Shown in pieces: positions 16,477-25,568 of a stretch of DNA of 64,000 bases (position 1 is its first letter; each line of letters begins with the position of its first letter). The stretch is from Mesoflavibacter profundi (GTDB taxonomy: Bacteria; Bacteroidota; Bacteroidia; Flavobacteriales; Flavobacteriaceae): assembly GCF_014764305.1 (NCBI RefSeq), contig NZ_CP061703.1, forward strand, positions 1-64,000. The letters run 5' to 3'. The translations under genes and the position numbers were made by a program. The notes under the pieces are model-generated. The model made no database searches and had not been told where the DNA came from. It saw nothing but the letters and a program-made list of their open reading frames with translations.

Positions 16477-17901
16477 ATGAGAGTATTAGTAACAGGAGCA
16501 ACAGGTTACATCGGTAAGCGCATAATCCCGTTACTGTTAGAGCAAGGTCATACCGTTGTTTGCGCTGTACGCGGAAAATTACGAACTGAAAAAAAATACT
16601 CTGACGAGAAAAACCTTCATGTTATCGAAGCCGACTTTTTAAAACCAGATACTTTAAAAAATATACCTAAGGACATAGATGCAGCGTATTATTTGATACA
16701 TTCTATGTCAAATTCGGTAGACAAATTTCATAAATTAGAAGAAGAATGTGCAGTTAATTTCAAAAATTATATCGAAACGACTAACGTAAAACAAGTCATT
16801 TACCTTAGCGGAATCACCAACGATACTAAACTCTCAAAACATTTATTATCCAGAAAAAACGTAGAGGACACTTTAAAATCTAACATTTATGCATTAACCG
16901 TTTTTAAGGCAGGAATTATTGTTGGATCTGGTAGCGCAAGTTTCGAAATTATTAGAGATTTAGTCGAAAAACTTCCTGTAATGATTGCGCCAAAATGGTT
17001 AAATACCAAAACGCAACCTATTGGCATTAGAGACGTTTTAGCGTTTTTAACCAAAGGACTTGGTAAAGAAGAATTGTACAACACATCTCACGACATTTTT
17101 GGGCCAGAAATTTTAACTTACAAAGACATGCTTTTGCAATTTGGACAGGTTAGAAATTTAAAACGATACATTATTACAGTTCCAGTAATGACGCCAAAAC
17201 TTTCTAGTTATTGGTTGTATTTTGTAACATCTACGTCGTATAAATTAGCGTCTTCTCTAGTAAATAGTATGGGAATAGAAATTATTGGTAAACAAAGTAA
17301 TATCAATACTTTTTTAGATATCAAACCTATTTCTTACAAAGAAGCGGTAAAACATGCGTTTGTGAAAATTGAAGGAAATGAAATTATTTCCAGTTGGAAA
17401 GACGCCTTTATAAGTAGCCGAAACAAAAAAAGAGTTTCAACCAAATACCTTAAAGTTCCAAAATTTGGATGCTTTAAAGACATAAAAGAAAGACAGGTAA
17501 GAGATGAAAACCGAACGCTTGAAAAAATTTGGGCAATTGGTGGTGAAAATGGATGGTATTACGGTACAACGTTGTGGAAAATCAGAGGTTATTTAGACAA
17601 ATTAGTTGGTGGCATTGGCTTACGTCGTGGTCGTACCAATCAAACCGAAATTAATACAGGCGACGCTTTAGATTTTTGGCGTGTATTGTTAGCCGATAAA
17701 GATCAAAAACGCCTTATCCTTTTTGCCGAAATGAAACTACCAGGAGAAGCTTGGTTAGAGTTTCAAGTTGCAAAAGGTAAAGTTTACCAACGTGCTACTT
17801 TTAGACCAAAAGGTCTTGCTGGACGATTGTATTGGTATAGCGTTTTACCATTTCATGGATTTATTTTTAACGGAATGATAAACAAATTAGCCAATGCCTA
17901 A
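16477..17901 (+). CDS. SDR-family NAD(P)-binding protein with DUF2867 domain
   Basis: The 474-residue protein has an atypical/extended SDR Rossmann domain, starting [14 protein letters not shown] and running to about residue 300. A C-terminal DUF2867 domain covers about 330-470 ([17 protein letters not shown]). Proteins of this type are found near photolyase genes in many bacteria. The substrate is unknown; lipid, quinone or carotenoid derivatives are guesses. It is 38 bp after the flavin reductase gene and its last codons overlap the DUF2256 start by 8 bp. Confidence 0.85.
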   Translation: MRVLVTGATGYIGKRIIPLLLEQGHTVVCAVRGKLRTEKKYSDEKNLHVIEADFLKPDTLKNIPKDIDAAYYLIHSMSNSVDKFHKLEEECAVNFKNYIETTNVKQVIYLSGITNDTKLSKHLLSRKNVEDTLKSNIYALTVFKAGIIVGSGSASFEIIRDLVEKLPVMIAPKWLNTKTQPIGIRDVLAFLTKGLGKEELYNTSHDIFGPEILTYKDMLLQFGQVRNLKRYIITVPVMTPKLSSYWLYFVTSTSYKLASSLVNSMGIEIIGKQSNINTFLDIKPISYKEAVKHAFVKIEGNEIISSWKDAFISSRNKKRVSTKYLKVPKFGCFKDIKERQVRDENRTLEKIWAIGGENGWYYGTTLWKIRGYLDKLVGGIGLRRGRTNQTEINTGDALDFWRVLLADKDQKRLILFAEMKLPGEAWLEFQVAKGKVYQRATFRPKGLAGRLYWYSVLPFHGFIFNGMINKLANA

Positions 17902-18043
17902 AGGAATAGCTAAACAACATTTACCAACAAAAACTTGTCCCGTTTGCCAACTACCTTTTACATGGCGAAAAAAATGGGAGAAAAATTGGAACAACGTAAA
18001 ATATTGTAGCGAAAAATGCAGAAAAAACAAAACACAAGCCTAG
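17894..18043 (+). CDS. DUF2256 small zinc-ribbon-like protein
   Basis: This 49-residue gene is easily missed. It overlaps the SDR gene by 8 bp and the DASH cryptochrome gene by 28 bp. The sequence has [19 protein letters not shown] at about residues 10-28 and VKYCSEKCR at about 35-43: two CxxC-like pairs (C15, C18, C38, C42) around a Trp-rich centre, the DUF2256 signature. DUF2256 genes are often next to cryptochromes and photolyases. Function is unknown; a small zinc or nucleic-acid binding accessory protein is likely. Confidence 0.9.
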   Translation: MPKGIAKQHLPTKTCPVCQLPFTWRKKWEKNWNNVKYCSEKCRKNKTQA

Positions 18044-19326
18044 TTTGGTTTAGAAACGATTTAAGAATTCACGATAATTCGTCATTAGCTAACGCTATTA
18101 AAAGTAATAATCGTGTCATCGCTTTATATTGCTTTGATCCAAGACAATTTGAAGTTGATCAGTTAGGCTTTAAAAAAACCGAAAAATACAGAGCTAAATT
18201 TTTAATTGATACTGTAACCGATTTAAAAAGTAATCTAGCTCAACTTAATATTCCATTATTCGTTTATACCATAAAACCTGAAAATTGTATTCCAGATTTG
18301 GTAGAAAACTATAAAGTCAACCATATTTTTTTACAAGAAGAATGGACGCAAGAAGAAGTTAATGTGTTTAGTAAGGTGAAAGAAAATTTGCCTGAACACA
18401 TTCAGATTTCAACAAACTACAATCAGTTTTTATATCATCCAGAAGATATTCCTTTCAGTATAGAACAACTACCTAAAGTATTCACCGAATTTAGAAAAGC
18501 TTGTGAAAAAAGAAGTGAAATTAGACAAGAAACTTCTTCATCAACAGAAAAAGTAAATAAAGAAAGTATAGAAAACCTAACTTCAATTCCATCACTTTCT
18601 GATTTAGGTTTTGATGATTTTGAAGTGCACCCAAATTCTGCGTTTTCTTTTAAAGGTGGAGAAACTGAAGCATTGAAACGTTTAGAAGATTATTTTTTCA
18701 ACACTAAAAAATTAGGCGTTTATAAAAAGACTCGTAACGGATTGATTGGTAAAGATTTTAGCTCAAAATTTTCTCCTTGGTTAGCTAACGGAAGCATTTC
18801 TGCTAAACATATTTATTATCAAGTCAAACAGTTCGAGAAAACACATTTTAAAAACGATTCTACCTATTGGCTTATTTTCGAACTTATTTGGCGCGACTAT
18901 TTTAAATATGTTTCTTTAAAATTTGGCAATCAAATCTTTAAAATCGACGGAATTTTAAACAAAGATTACCAATGGTCTAAAAATCAGCAAAAAATTAACG
19001 ACTGGATAAACGGTAAAACACCTGAACCTTTTGTAAATGCGAATATGATCGAACTTAAAAAAACTGGTTGGATGAGTAATCGTGGTAGACAAAATGTAGC
19101 GAGTTATTTTGCAAAATCCATGGAATTAGATTGGCGCATAGGTGCAGCGTATTTTGAGAGTTTACTTCTTGATTACGATGTGCACAGCAATTATGGTAAT
19201 TGGATGTATGTTGCTGGCGTTGGTAACGATCCAAGGGACCGAAAGTTTAACGTCAAACTTCAAGCCAATCGCTACGATAGTAACTGTAAATACCAGCGTT
19301 TGTGGTTGCAAGACACTTTATTTTAA
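18016..19326 (+). CDS. DASH-family cryptochrome
   Basis: A 436-residue flavoprotein of the cryptochrome/photolyase superfamily, DASH clade. The N-terminal antenna-binding alpha/beta domain begins [17 protein letters not shown]. The C-terminal FAD domain has [20 protein letters not shown] at about residues 236-255, WRDYFKYVS at about 294, and the DASH signature [16 protein letters not shown] at about 394-409. DASH proteins bind FAD and MTHF and repair pyrimidine dimers in single-stranded or looped DNA; some act in signalling. Its ATG lies within the DUF2256 gene. Confidence 0.93.
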   Translation: MQKKQNTSLVWFRNDLRIHDNSSLANAIKSNNRVIALYCFDPRQFEVDQLGFKKTEKYRAKFLIDTVTDLKSNLAQLNIPLFVYTIKPENCIPDLVENYKVNHIFLQEEWTQEEVNVFSKVKENLPEHIQISTNYNQFLYHPEDIPFSIEQLPKVFTEFRKACEKRSEIRQETSSSTEKVNKESIENLTSIPSLSDLGFDDFEVHPNSAFSFKGGETEALKRLEDYFFNTKKLGVYKKTRNGLIGKDFSSKFSPWLANGSISAKHIYYQVKQFEKTHFKNDSTYWLIFELIWRDYFKYVSLKFGNQIFKIDGILNKDYQWSKNQQKINDWINGKTPEPFVNANMIELKKTGWMSNRGRQNVASYFAKSMELDWRIGAAYFESLLLDYDVHSNYGNWMYVAGVGNDPRDRKFNVKLQANRYDSNCKYQRLWLQDTLF

Positions 19327-19337
19327 AACACATATAT

Positions 19338-19361
19338 GTCCGTCTGAGCGCAGTCGAAGAC
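19338..19361. repeat. GC-rich intergenic element in the photolyase operon
   Basis: The element contains GTCTGAGCGCAGTCGAAGAC (19342-19361), GC-rich in an AT-rich genome and partly palindromic (GTCT and AGAC at the ends). It fills the 48-bp gap between the DASH cryptochrome and the next photolyase gene. I recall similar CTGAGCGCAGTCGAAG elements between genes in other Flavobacteriaceae, which would make it an interspersed repeat. That was not checked here. Confidence 0.55.
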
Positions 19362-19374
19362 TAAAAACAATTTC

Positions 19375-20907
19375 ATGAAAACACTTAGACTTATACTTGG
19401 CGATCAATTAAACAGCAAACACAGTTGGTATAAAACCAATGATAAAAATGTAGTGTATTGTCTATTTGAAATGCGCCAAGAAACCGATTATGTAACGCAT
19501 CATATTCAAAAAATAATTGGCTTTTTTGCTGCAATGCGTGCGTTTTCAAGTCACCTTAAAGCGAATAATTTTAAAGTTGACTATTACAAACTAGACGATA
19601 AAGACAATACGCAAGATTTAGTAGAAAATTTAAAACAACTCATCAAAAAACACGAGATTGAAAAATTTCAATACCAATTACCAGATGAGTATCGTGTAGA
19701 CCAACAATTATCAGAATTTTGCGAATCTTTAGATATTGAATCTGAAGCGTTTTCAACAGAACATTTTTACACCGAACGCAATGATTTAAAAGACTTTTTT
19801 AAAGGTAAAAAGCAATATTTAATGGAGAATTTTTACCGTGATATGCGTAAAAAGCACGACATTTTAATGGCTGGAAAACAACCTGAAGGCGGTAAATGGA
19901 ACTACGACAAAAGCAATCGCAATAAATGGAAAGGCGAACATCAAATTCCGACTTATAAATATTTTAAAAATGATGTTTCAGATATTGTTGAATTACTTGA
20001 AAACAGCGATATCAAAACCATAGGTAAGTTTGATACTAAAACGTTTAGTTATCCAATAACTAGAGCACAAGCGCTTGATCAACTTAAATATTTCTGTGAG
20101 GAATTGCTCATTCATTTTGGCGATTATCAAGATGCTATGCACACGGACGAAGTCTATTTATTCCATTCGCGACTATCGTTTGCGATGAATATCAAGCTTA
20201 TTTCAGCAAAAAATATCGTGGATACTGTTTTAAATTATTGGCGCAAACATGGTGACAATATTGATATTTCTCAAGTTGAAGGTTTTATTCGTCAAATCAT
20301 TGGTTGGCGCGAGTATATGCGCGGTATGTATTGGGCTTTAATGCCAGATTACAAAACCGAAAATCATTTAGAAAACACCAATAAACTTCCGGAGTTTTAT
20401 TGGACAGGAAACACCAAAATGAATTGCCTAAAAAATACCATAACCAACAGTCTTGATAATGGTTACGCGCATCACATACAGCGTTTAATGGTGACTGGTA
20501 ATTTTGCGTTGCTCGCACAAATAAATCCTGACGATGTTGATGCATGGTATTTGGGTATTTATGTTGATGCTTTAGAATGGGTACAATTACCCAATACGCG
20601 TGGCATGAGCCAATTTGCAGATGGCGGAAAAATTGCTACAAAACCGTATGTTTCCAGCGGAAGTTACATCAACAAAATGAGTAATTATTGTGACAATTGC
20701 TATTACGATAAAAAGGAAAAATTAGGCGAAAAAGCGTGTCCGTTTAACAGCTTATACTGGAACTTTTTAGATGATAAACGCAGCATTTTAGGCAATAACC
20801 GTCGTATGGGAATGATGTACAGTTTACTAGACAAAATGGATAAACACCAACTTGTAAATATTAAAAAACGTGCACAAAGTATTATTGAAAACCCAGATAA
20901 TTTTTAA
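19375..20907 (+). CDS. Iron-sulfur cryptochrome/photolyase (PhrB/CryB type, likely (6-4) photolyase)
   Basis: The 510-residue protein belongs to the iron-sulfur bacterial cryptochrome/photolyase clade. It opens [10 protein letters not shown]. Four cysteines, C351, C439, C442 and C455, fall where PhrB of Agrobacterium has its [4Fe-4S] ligands (C350, C438, C441, C454), a one-residue offset throughout. Known members use FAD with 6,7-dimethyl-8-ribityllumazine and repair (6-4) photoproducts. The stop overlaps the next start by 1 nt, so translation with the third photolyase gene is coupled. Confidence 0.92.
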   Translation: MKTLRLILGDQLNSKHSWYKTNDKNVVYCLFEMRQETDYVTHHIQKIIGFFAAMRAFSSHLKANNFKVDYYKLDDKDNTQDLVENLKQLIKKHEIEKFQYQLPDEYRVDQQLSEFCESLDIESEAFSTEHFYTERNDLKDFFKGKKQYLMENFYRDMRKKHDILMAGKQPEGGKWNYDKSNRNKWKGEHQIPTYKYFKNDVSDIVELLENSDIKTIGKFDTKTFSYPITRAQALDQLKYFCEELLIHFGDYQDAMHTDEVYLFHSRLSFAMNIKLISAKNIVDTVLNYWRKHGDNIDISQVEGFIRQIIGWREYMRGMYWALMPDYKTENHLENTNKLPEFYWTGNTKMNCLKNTITNSLDNGYAHHIQRLMVTGNFALLAQINPDDVDAWYLGIYVDALEWVQLPNTRGMSQFADGGKIATKPYVSSGSYINKMSNYCDNCYYDKKEKLGEKACPFNSLYWNFLDDKRSILGNNRRMGMMYSLLDKMDKHQLVNIKKRAQSIIENPDNF

Positions 20908-22397
20908 TGAAAAACGACCTTAGCATAGTTTGGTTAAAACGCGACCTTCGTTTACAGGATAACGAAGCCATTACCAATGCCATAAACACCAACCAAAGCG
21001 TGCTTCTCCTCTACACTTTCGAGGATTTTTTACTTCAAGATAAACATTACAGCCAACGTCATTGGGATTTTGTAAAACAGTCTTTAGAGGATTTAAATCA
21101 GCAACTAAAACCTTATAATTCCAAAGTTTTAATCGTCAATAATTCTATTGAAAATACAGTTGAGCAACTTCAAAAGCAATTCAATATTACACACGTGTTT
21201 TCACATATGGAAACAGGTATACTTTCAACTTTTAAAAGAGATATCGCTTTCGCGGAATTTTGCCGAACTCAACAAATAACTTGGATAGAAAATATTAATA
21301 ATGGTGTGCAACGCGGACTAAGAAATCGTAATACTTGGTTTGAAGATTGGGACCGTTTTATGATACAACCAGAGTTTCAGTTTCTGCCAAAACAAAATCA
21401 GTTATTAAGTATTACTTCAATTGAAGCTTTAGAACTTCAGTTTAAAACCGTTTCAGCAGAAACTATTCACAATAAAAATTTTCAAAAAGGTGGAACAACA
21501 ACAGGAATAAAATACATGCAATCGTTCTTCAAAAATCGCTATAAAAACTACATGTTCCATATCTCGAAACCTTTAGAAGCCAGAACAGGTTGTAGCCGAT
21601 TATCGCCTTACATTGCTTGGGGAAATTTATCTATAAAACAAGTTATTAATGCAGCTGGAATTGAAAGAGAAAAAGGTAAAAACAAGCGACATTTAAACGC
21701 ATTTGTGTCGCGTTTACGTTGGCAAGCACACTTTATCCAAAAGTTTGAAATGGAACATTCGATGGAATTTAAAAGTGTAAATAAAGGCTTTCATCAACTT
21801 AAAAAACCTGTAAACGTTGAATTTCAAAATGCTTGGAAAGAAGGCAAAACAGGTTTTCCGTTAGTAGATGCTTGCATGCGCTGCTTAAATGCTACGGGCT
21901 ATTTAAACTTCAGAATGCGTGCTTTAGTGGTTTCATTTTTCACACATAATCTTTGGCAACCTTGGCAAGATTTAAGCGAACACTTAGCGAGTTTATTTTT
22001 AGATTTTGAACCAGGTATACATTATCCGCAAATACAAATGCAAGCTGGCGAAACGGGAATTAATATGTTACGCATTTACAATCCATTAAAAAATAGTCTG
22101 GAGCACGATCCTGAAGGCAAATTTATAAAACAATGGGTTCCAGAATTAGCAAGTTTGGAAGCGCCATTTATTCATAATCCTAGTGAAATGAGCTATTTTG
22201 ACCAACAAATTACCGGTTTTGAATTGGGTAAAGACTATCCTTTACCTATTATCAATGAAAAGAAAACGCGTAAACAAGCAAGTGATATTTTATGGCAAAT
22301 GAAAGATGATACACTTGTAAAACAAGATAGTCTTCGCATCTTAAAACGACATACATTAAGCAACCGTAATAGGATGATTAATTCTAATCAAACCTAG
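20907..22397 (+). CDS. Divergent photolyase/cryptochrome-family protein
   Basis: This 496-residue protein has the superfamily layout: [17 protein letters not shown] at the N terminus and FAD-domain motifs [16 protein letters not shown] (about 230), [15 protein letters not shown] (about 268) and [23 protein letters not shown] (about 310). The usual motif around NWQW is replaced by [14 protein letters not shown], so it belongs to a separate clade from the other three photolyase-like proteins here. Whether it repairs DNA or signals is unknown. It ends operon A. The coding region holds a copy of GCTTTCGCGGAA at 21246-21257. Confidence 0.85.
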   Translation: MKNDLSIVWLKRDLRLQDNEAITNAINTNQSVLLLYTFEDFLLQDKHYSQRHWDFVKQSLEDLNQQLKPYNSKVLIVNNSIENTVEQLQKQFNITHVFSHMETGILSTFKRDIAFAEFCRTQQITWIENINNGVQRGLRNRNTWFEDWDRFMIQPEFQFLPKQNQLLSITSIEALELQFKTVSAETIHNKNFQKGGTTTGIKYMQSFFKNRYKNYMFHISKPLEARTGCSRLSPYIAWGNLSIKQVINAAGIEREKGKNKRHLNAFVSRLRWQAHFIQKFEMEHSMEFKSVNKGFHQLKKPVNVEFQNAWKEGKTGFPLVDACMRCLNATGYLNFRMRALVVSFFTHNLWQPWQDLSEHLASLFLDFEPGIHYPQIQMQAGETGINMLRIYNPLKNSLEHDPEGKFIKQWVPELASLEAPFIHNPSEMSYFDQQITGFELGKDYPLPIINEKKTRKQASDILWQMKDDTLVKQDSLRILKRHTLSNRNRMINSNQT

Positions 22398-22422
22398 AAT
22401 AATTCTACTATCAAAAAATTGT

Positions 22423-22474
22423 GTTAAATAATGTTTAACTTTTTTTAATAAAGATTAAACATTTTGTATATTTG
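22423..22474 (+). promoter_or_regulatory. Shared island promoter/operator, copy B
   Basis: GTTAAA-N5-TTTAAC (22423-22439), TTAAAC (22455-22460) and the -7 box TATATTTG (22467-22474) repeat the architecture of 13749-13800 at the same offsets (0, 32 and 44 bp). It starts operon B, just after the last gene of operon A. The -33 TTG is again absent. Confidence 0.75.
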
Positions 22475-22492
22475 GTAAAAGAACTTATCAAA

Positions 22493-22927
22493 TTGCTTTA
22501 CAACACAACATACAAAGACAACAAAATTATACAACAAATAAATGACCTTGTTGGCAAACCTTTTAATCTTTGGGAAGCATTTAAATTAAAAGGTGTTGGT
22601 TCTAAACGTATGATTATAGATGAAGTTAGCCCAAACTTACAGGCTATTGTAAACCGCATTAGTGATGTTAATTATGGTAGTTTAGAATTAAGACCAAAAG
22701 GTGTTTTAATACATATAGGCAAAGGTTTACAGCGATTTACATGGGTAATACCTTACTATAAACTTGTTATATATAAAATTAACGGAGCAAGCATACATGC
22801 AGATGGTAAGTTTGTTCATTTTAGACCTAACAAAACCTATAAGGAGAACAAAGTGTTTTTCAAAAAATTATTGGACCAAAAAATAAATTTTGATGCACAA
22901 TTTTCAACAATACCATATAATGAATAA
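22493..22927 (+). CDS. Conserved protein of unknown function, first gene of operon B
   Basis: I do not recognise a named family. The 144-residue form is basic, mixed alpha/beta and lacks a signal peptide or membrane segment. Notable stretches are VGKPFNLWEAFKLKGVGSKR and TWVIPYYKLVIY. The reading frame is open back to a TTG at 22472, but that codon is inside the -7 box, so I place the start at the TTG at 22493, 18 nt after the box. This mirrors copy A, where the ATG is 20 nt after. It overlaps the next gene by 8 bp. No ATG occurs before about residue 40. Confidence 0.65.
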   Translation: MLYNTTYKDNKIIQQINDLVGKPFNLWEAFKLKGVGSKRMIIDEVSPNLQAIVNRISDVNYGSLELRPKGVLIHIGKGLQRFTWVIPYYKLVIYKINGASIHADGKFVHFRPNKTYKENKVFFKKLLDQKINFDAQFSTIPYNE

Positions 22928-23198
22928 GAATTTGACGATAAGGGAAATTGATAGAATAATAGAAATGGCTTGGGAAGATCGCACTACCTTTGATGCTATC
23001 GCTTTTCAATTTGGTTTAAAAGAGCAAGAAGTTATCAATCTGATGCGTAGAGAGATGAAACCAAGTAGCTTTAGACTTTGGCGAAAACGCGTTCAAGGAA
23101 GAGCTACTAAGCACCAAAAACTTAGATCTTTTGAATCTGGAAGATTTAAATGCTCTAGACAAAAACAAATTACACATAATAAAATATCTAAAAGATAG
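22920..23198 (+). CDS. TIGR03643 family protein
   Basis: The 92-residue protein has the compact core REIDRIIEMAWEDRTTFDAI (residues 8-27) and QEVINLMRREMKPSSFRLWRKRVQGR-like sequence after it, which is the TIGR03643 signature. It resembles a helix-turn-helix of the sigma/transposase type and is very basic at the C terminus. In many bacteria the family sits with photolyases, DUF2256 and folE. I chose the ATG at 22920 over one ten codons earlier because it gives the conserved N terminus. Function is unknown; nucleic-acid binding is plausible. Confidence 0.85.
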   Translation: MNKNLTIREIDRIIEMAWEDRTTFDAIAFQFGLKEQEVINLMRREMKPSSFRLWRKRVQGRATKHQKLRSFESGRFKCSRQKQITHNKISKR

Positions 23199-23213
23199 AT
23201 ATAACCTGCTTTG

Positions 23214-23231
23214 TTTCAATACAAATTGAAA
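23214..23231 (+). promoter_or_regulatory. Small inverted repeat before folE
   Basis: TTTCAAT and ATTGAAA flank a 4-nt loop (ACAA), 21 bp before the folE start. It could be an mRNA hairpin or a protein site; nothing else supports a role. Confidence 0.35.
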
Positions 23232-23251
23232 ACAGCAATTAAAAAGATGCT

Positions 23252-23947
23252 ATGAAAAAAGAAAAATTAAAAATGACTACAAATGGTCACAATCTTAACG
23301 GTTTTACTGTCGAAGATATTGGAGACGATCACCTATTTACAAGTTTAGAAACTCCGATGAAAAAAGACGCTTTTAAAATTTCTGATGAAGAAAAAAAAGA
23401 GCGAATCTCTATCCTTTTTGAAGAAATAATGGACGTTCTAGGTCTAGATCTTACAGACGATTCACTTCAAGGCACGCCAAAACGTGTTGCTAAAATGTAT
23501 GTTGACGAGATATTCTCTGGATTAAATCCTGCTAACAAACCAAAAATTGCATTGTTTGATAATAAATATCAATACAATCAAATGTTAGTAGAAAAAGACA
23601 TTACGTTTTACTCTAACTGCGAGCACCATTTTGTACCTATTATAGGTAAAGCTCATGTAGCTTACATCTCTTCAGGTAAAGTAATTGGACTTTCTAAATT
23701 AAACAGAATTGTTCAATATTATGCCAAAAGACCTCAAGTACAAGAGCGTTTAACCAACCAAATTGGCGAAGACTTAAAACAAATTTTAAATACCGAAGAC
23801 GTTGCAGTTATCATAGATGCAAAACACCTTTGCGTGTCTTCTAGAGGCGTAAAAGATGATACTTCTGCTACTGTTACGACCTTTTACAGTGGACAATTTA
23901 ATAATCCCCAAAAAATTACCGAATTGCAAAACTATTTAAAACAATAA
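23252..23947 (+). CDS. folE: GTP cyclohydrolase I
   Basis: FolE converts GTP to dihydroneopterin triphosphate, the first step to folates and pterins. The zinc ligands are visible: C123 and the His pair in CEHHF, and C194 in HLCVSSRG. The 231-residue length is normal, with a variable N terminus; an ATG at 23273 is an alternative start. Its place in a photolyase operon suggests supply of the folate antenna (MTHF) used by class I photolyases and DASH cryptochromes. That link is inference. A second folE elsewhere in the genome would support it. Confidence 0.95.
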   Translation: MKKEKLKMTTNGHNLNGFTVEDIGDDHLFTSLETPMKKDAFKISDEEKKERISILFEEIMDVLGLDLTDDSLQGTPKRVAKMYVDEIFSGLNPANKPKIALFDNKYQYNQMLVEKDITFYSNCEHHFVPIIGKAHVAYISSGKVIGLSKLNRIVQYYAKRPQVQERLTNQIGEDLKQILNTEDVAVIIDAKHLCVSSRGVKDDTSATVTTFYSGQFNNPQKITELQNYLKQ

Positions 23948-23950
23948 GCT

Positions 23951-24172
23951 ATGAGTACAATAGAAAAAGCATTAGAATTTGAACAAACAAGTTTACGATC
24001 TCTATCTACAAGTGACCGCGTAAAAATTTCAAGACAAGCCAAAACTTTAATTTTAGAATTAAATCAGATTTATAAAAAGAAAAAAGACGAGAAAATAATG
24101 GATATTATGAAACGCCTTACCGCCATGAAGCGTAAAGTAGAAAAACGATTACCAACAAAAATTTCAATTTAA
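23951..24172 (+). CDS. Small basic helical protein of unknown function
   Basis: This 73-residue gene lies 3 bp after folE and 1 bp before an SDR gene, so it is certainly in the operon. The sequence is almost all helix, with many Lys, ending KRKVEKRLPTKISI, and it has no Cys, signal or membrane segment. I do not recognise a family. A small nucleic-acid-binding or coiled-coil partner is possible. Confidence 0.7.
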   Translation: MSTIEKALEFEQTSLRSLSTSDRVKISRQAKTLILELNQIYKKKKDEKIMDIMKRLTAMKRKVEKRLPTKISI

Positions 24173-24173
24173 A

Positions 24174-24860
24174 ATGAAACATTTAGTCATTGTTGGAGGC
24201 AGTAAAGGCATAGGAAAAGCAATTGCTTTACAGTTTTTAGAAACACACAAAGTGACAAACATTAGCAGGAATGAGCCTGATTTTACTCATCAATACCTAA
24301 CACATCATTCCTGCGATGTTTTAAACGAAGATTTACCAGATTTAGAACAGCCTATAGATTATTTAATATATTGTCCTGGTAGCATTAACCTAAAGCCTGT
24401 TGGACGTTTAAAATTAGACGATTTTAGAGCAGATTTTGAAATTAACGTTATTGGTGCTGTAAAAACAATTCAAAAGTATTTAGATAACATCAAAAAAGGC
24501 ACTAATCCTTCAATTGTATTATTTAGTACTGTGGCTACAGATTTAGGAATGCCTTTTCATGCAAGTGTAGCAGCTTCAAAAAGTGCTGTAGAAGGACTTG
24601 TAAAATCTATTGGTGCAGAACTTGCGCCAACTGTAAGAGTTAATGCTGTAGCGCCAACTGTGACTAATACAGATTTAGCGTCAAAACTATTGCGTAATGA
24701 AAAACAAGAAGAAAACATGCGCGATCGTCATCCATTAAAAAAATATTTACAACCAGAAGAAGTTGCTAATATGGCTTCATTCTTATGTTCGGATAAATCA
24801 TTATCAGTCTCTGGTCAAGTGTTTAAATTAGATTGTGGTATTGTTAGTTTTAAATTATAA
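24174..24860 (+). CDS. SDR-family protein lacking the catalytic Tyr
   Basis: A 228-residue classical SDR by its Rossmann motif GGSKGIGKAIA (residues 7-17), the NVIGA strand and the C-terminal Gly-rich end. The active-site Ser is S118 and the Lys is K136, but the usual Tyr of YxxxK is V132 (VAASK). The Ser-to-Val spacing is 14, so the alignment is firm. It may be a non-oxidoreductase, a binding or scaffolding SDR, or use another residue. SDRs near photolyase genes are common; their role is unknown. Confidence 0.88.
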   Translation: MKHLVIVGGSKGIGKAIALQFLETHKVTNISRNEPDFTHQYLTHHSCDVLNEDLPDLEQPIDYLIYCPGSINLKPVGRLKLDDFRADFEINVIGAVKTIQKYLDNIKKGTNPSIVLFSTVATDLGMPFHASVAASKSAVEGLVKSIGAELAPTVRVNAVAPTVTNTDLASKLLRNEKQEENMRDRHPLKKYLQPEEVANMASFLCSDKSLSVSGQVFKLDCGIVSFKL

Positions 24861-24863
24861 TCA

Positions 24864-25400
24864 ATGAACGTATTAAAAGCATTCTTAATCACTTTTTGCG
24901 CAATGTCTACAAAACCTGAAATAAATATGACTTCCATTTACGACATAAAAATCAATAGCTTACAAGGTCAACCCATAGATTTAAATGCATTTAAAGGAAA
25001 ACATATTCTTTTTGTAAATGTGGCTTCAAAATGCGGATTTACGCCTCAATACAAAGAGTTACAAAAACTACATGAGCAATATGGCGATAAGGTTGCCATT
25101 ATTGGTGTACCATGCAACCAATTTGGAGGACAAGAACCAGGAACAAGTAATGAAATATTGGAATTTTGTGAAGTTAATTACGGCGTATCATTTTTAATTA
25201 CAGAAAAAATAGATGTAAAAGGCTCTAACAAACATCCATTATACGAGTGGCTAACAGAAAAGTCTAAAAACGGAACAAAAGATTCTAAGGTGAAATGGAA
25301 TTTTCAGAAATATTTAGTAGATCCGGAAGGACATTTAGTCGATTATTATTTTTCAGTGACTTCACCTAACAACAACAAAATTTTAAAACACTTTAGATAA
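24864..25400 (+). CDS. Glutathione peroxidase-family thiol peroxidase
   Basis: A 178-residue GPx-type peroxidase that reduces H2O2 or lipid hydroperoxides. The tetrad is visible: Cys in ASKCGFTPQY, Gln in CNQFGGQEPG, and Trp-Asn in VKWNF. It is a Cys, not selenocysteine, enzyme, and probably uses thioredoxin. The first about 22 residues are hydrophobic and may be a signal peptide, or the start may be the internal MTSIYD. It fits an oxidative-stress arm of the light response. It starts 3 bp after the SDR. Confidence 0.92.
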   Translation: MNVLKAFLITFCAMSTKPEINMTSIYDIKINSLQGQPIDLNAFKGKHILFVNVASKCGFTPQYKELQKLHEQYGDKVAIIGVPCNQFGGQEPGTSNEILEFCEVNYGVSFLITEKIDVKGSNKHPLYEWLTEKSKNGTKDSKVKWNFQKYLVDPEGHLVDYYFSVTSPNNNKILKHFR

Positions 25401-25568
25401 ATGTTTGGACTATTTAAATCGAAATCTGAAATAGAAAAACTTCAACTGAAGTACGAAAAACTGATGAAAGAATGGCATAGATTATCTACCATTAACAGAT
25501 CCAAAAGTGATCAAATTTATGCCGAAGCTCAAGAAGTGATGAATAAAATAGAAGCATTAAAACAATGA
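25401..25568 (+). CDS. Lacal_2735-type small protein
   Basis: This 55-residue gene starts directly after the GPx stop and overlaps tspO by 4 nt (ATGA). It begins MFGLFKSKSEIEKLQ and is charged and helical with STINRSKSDQIYAEAQEV, which I recognise as the short flavobacterial Lacal_2735 family. No function is known. Short length explains why it is often not annotated. Confidence 0.85.
   Translation: MFGLFKSKSEIEKLQLKYEKLMKEWHRLSTINRSKSDQIYAEAQEVMNKIEALKQ

Noticed and set aside
19142-19378. 78-residue frame overlapping the end of the DASH cryptochrome
   Set aside because: Another frame of a strongly supported gene; no start context or homology.
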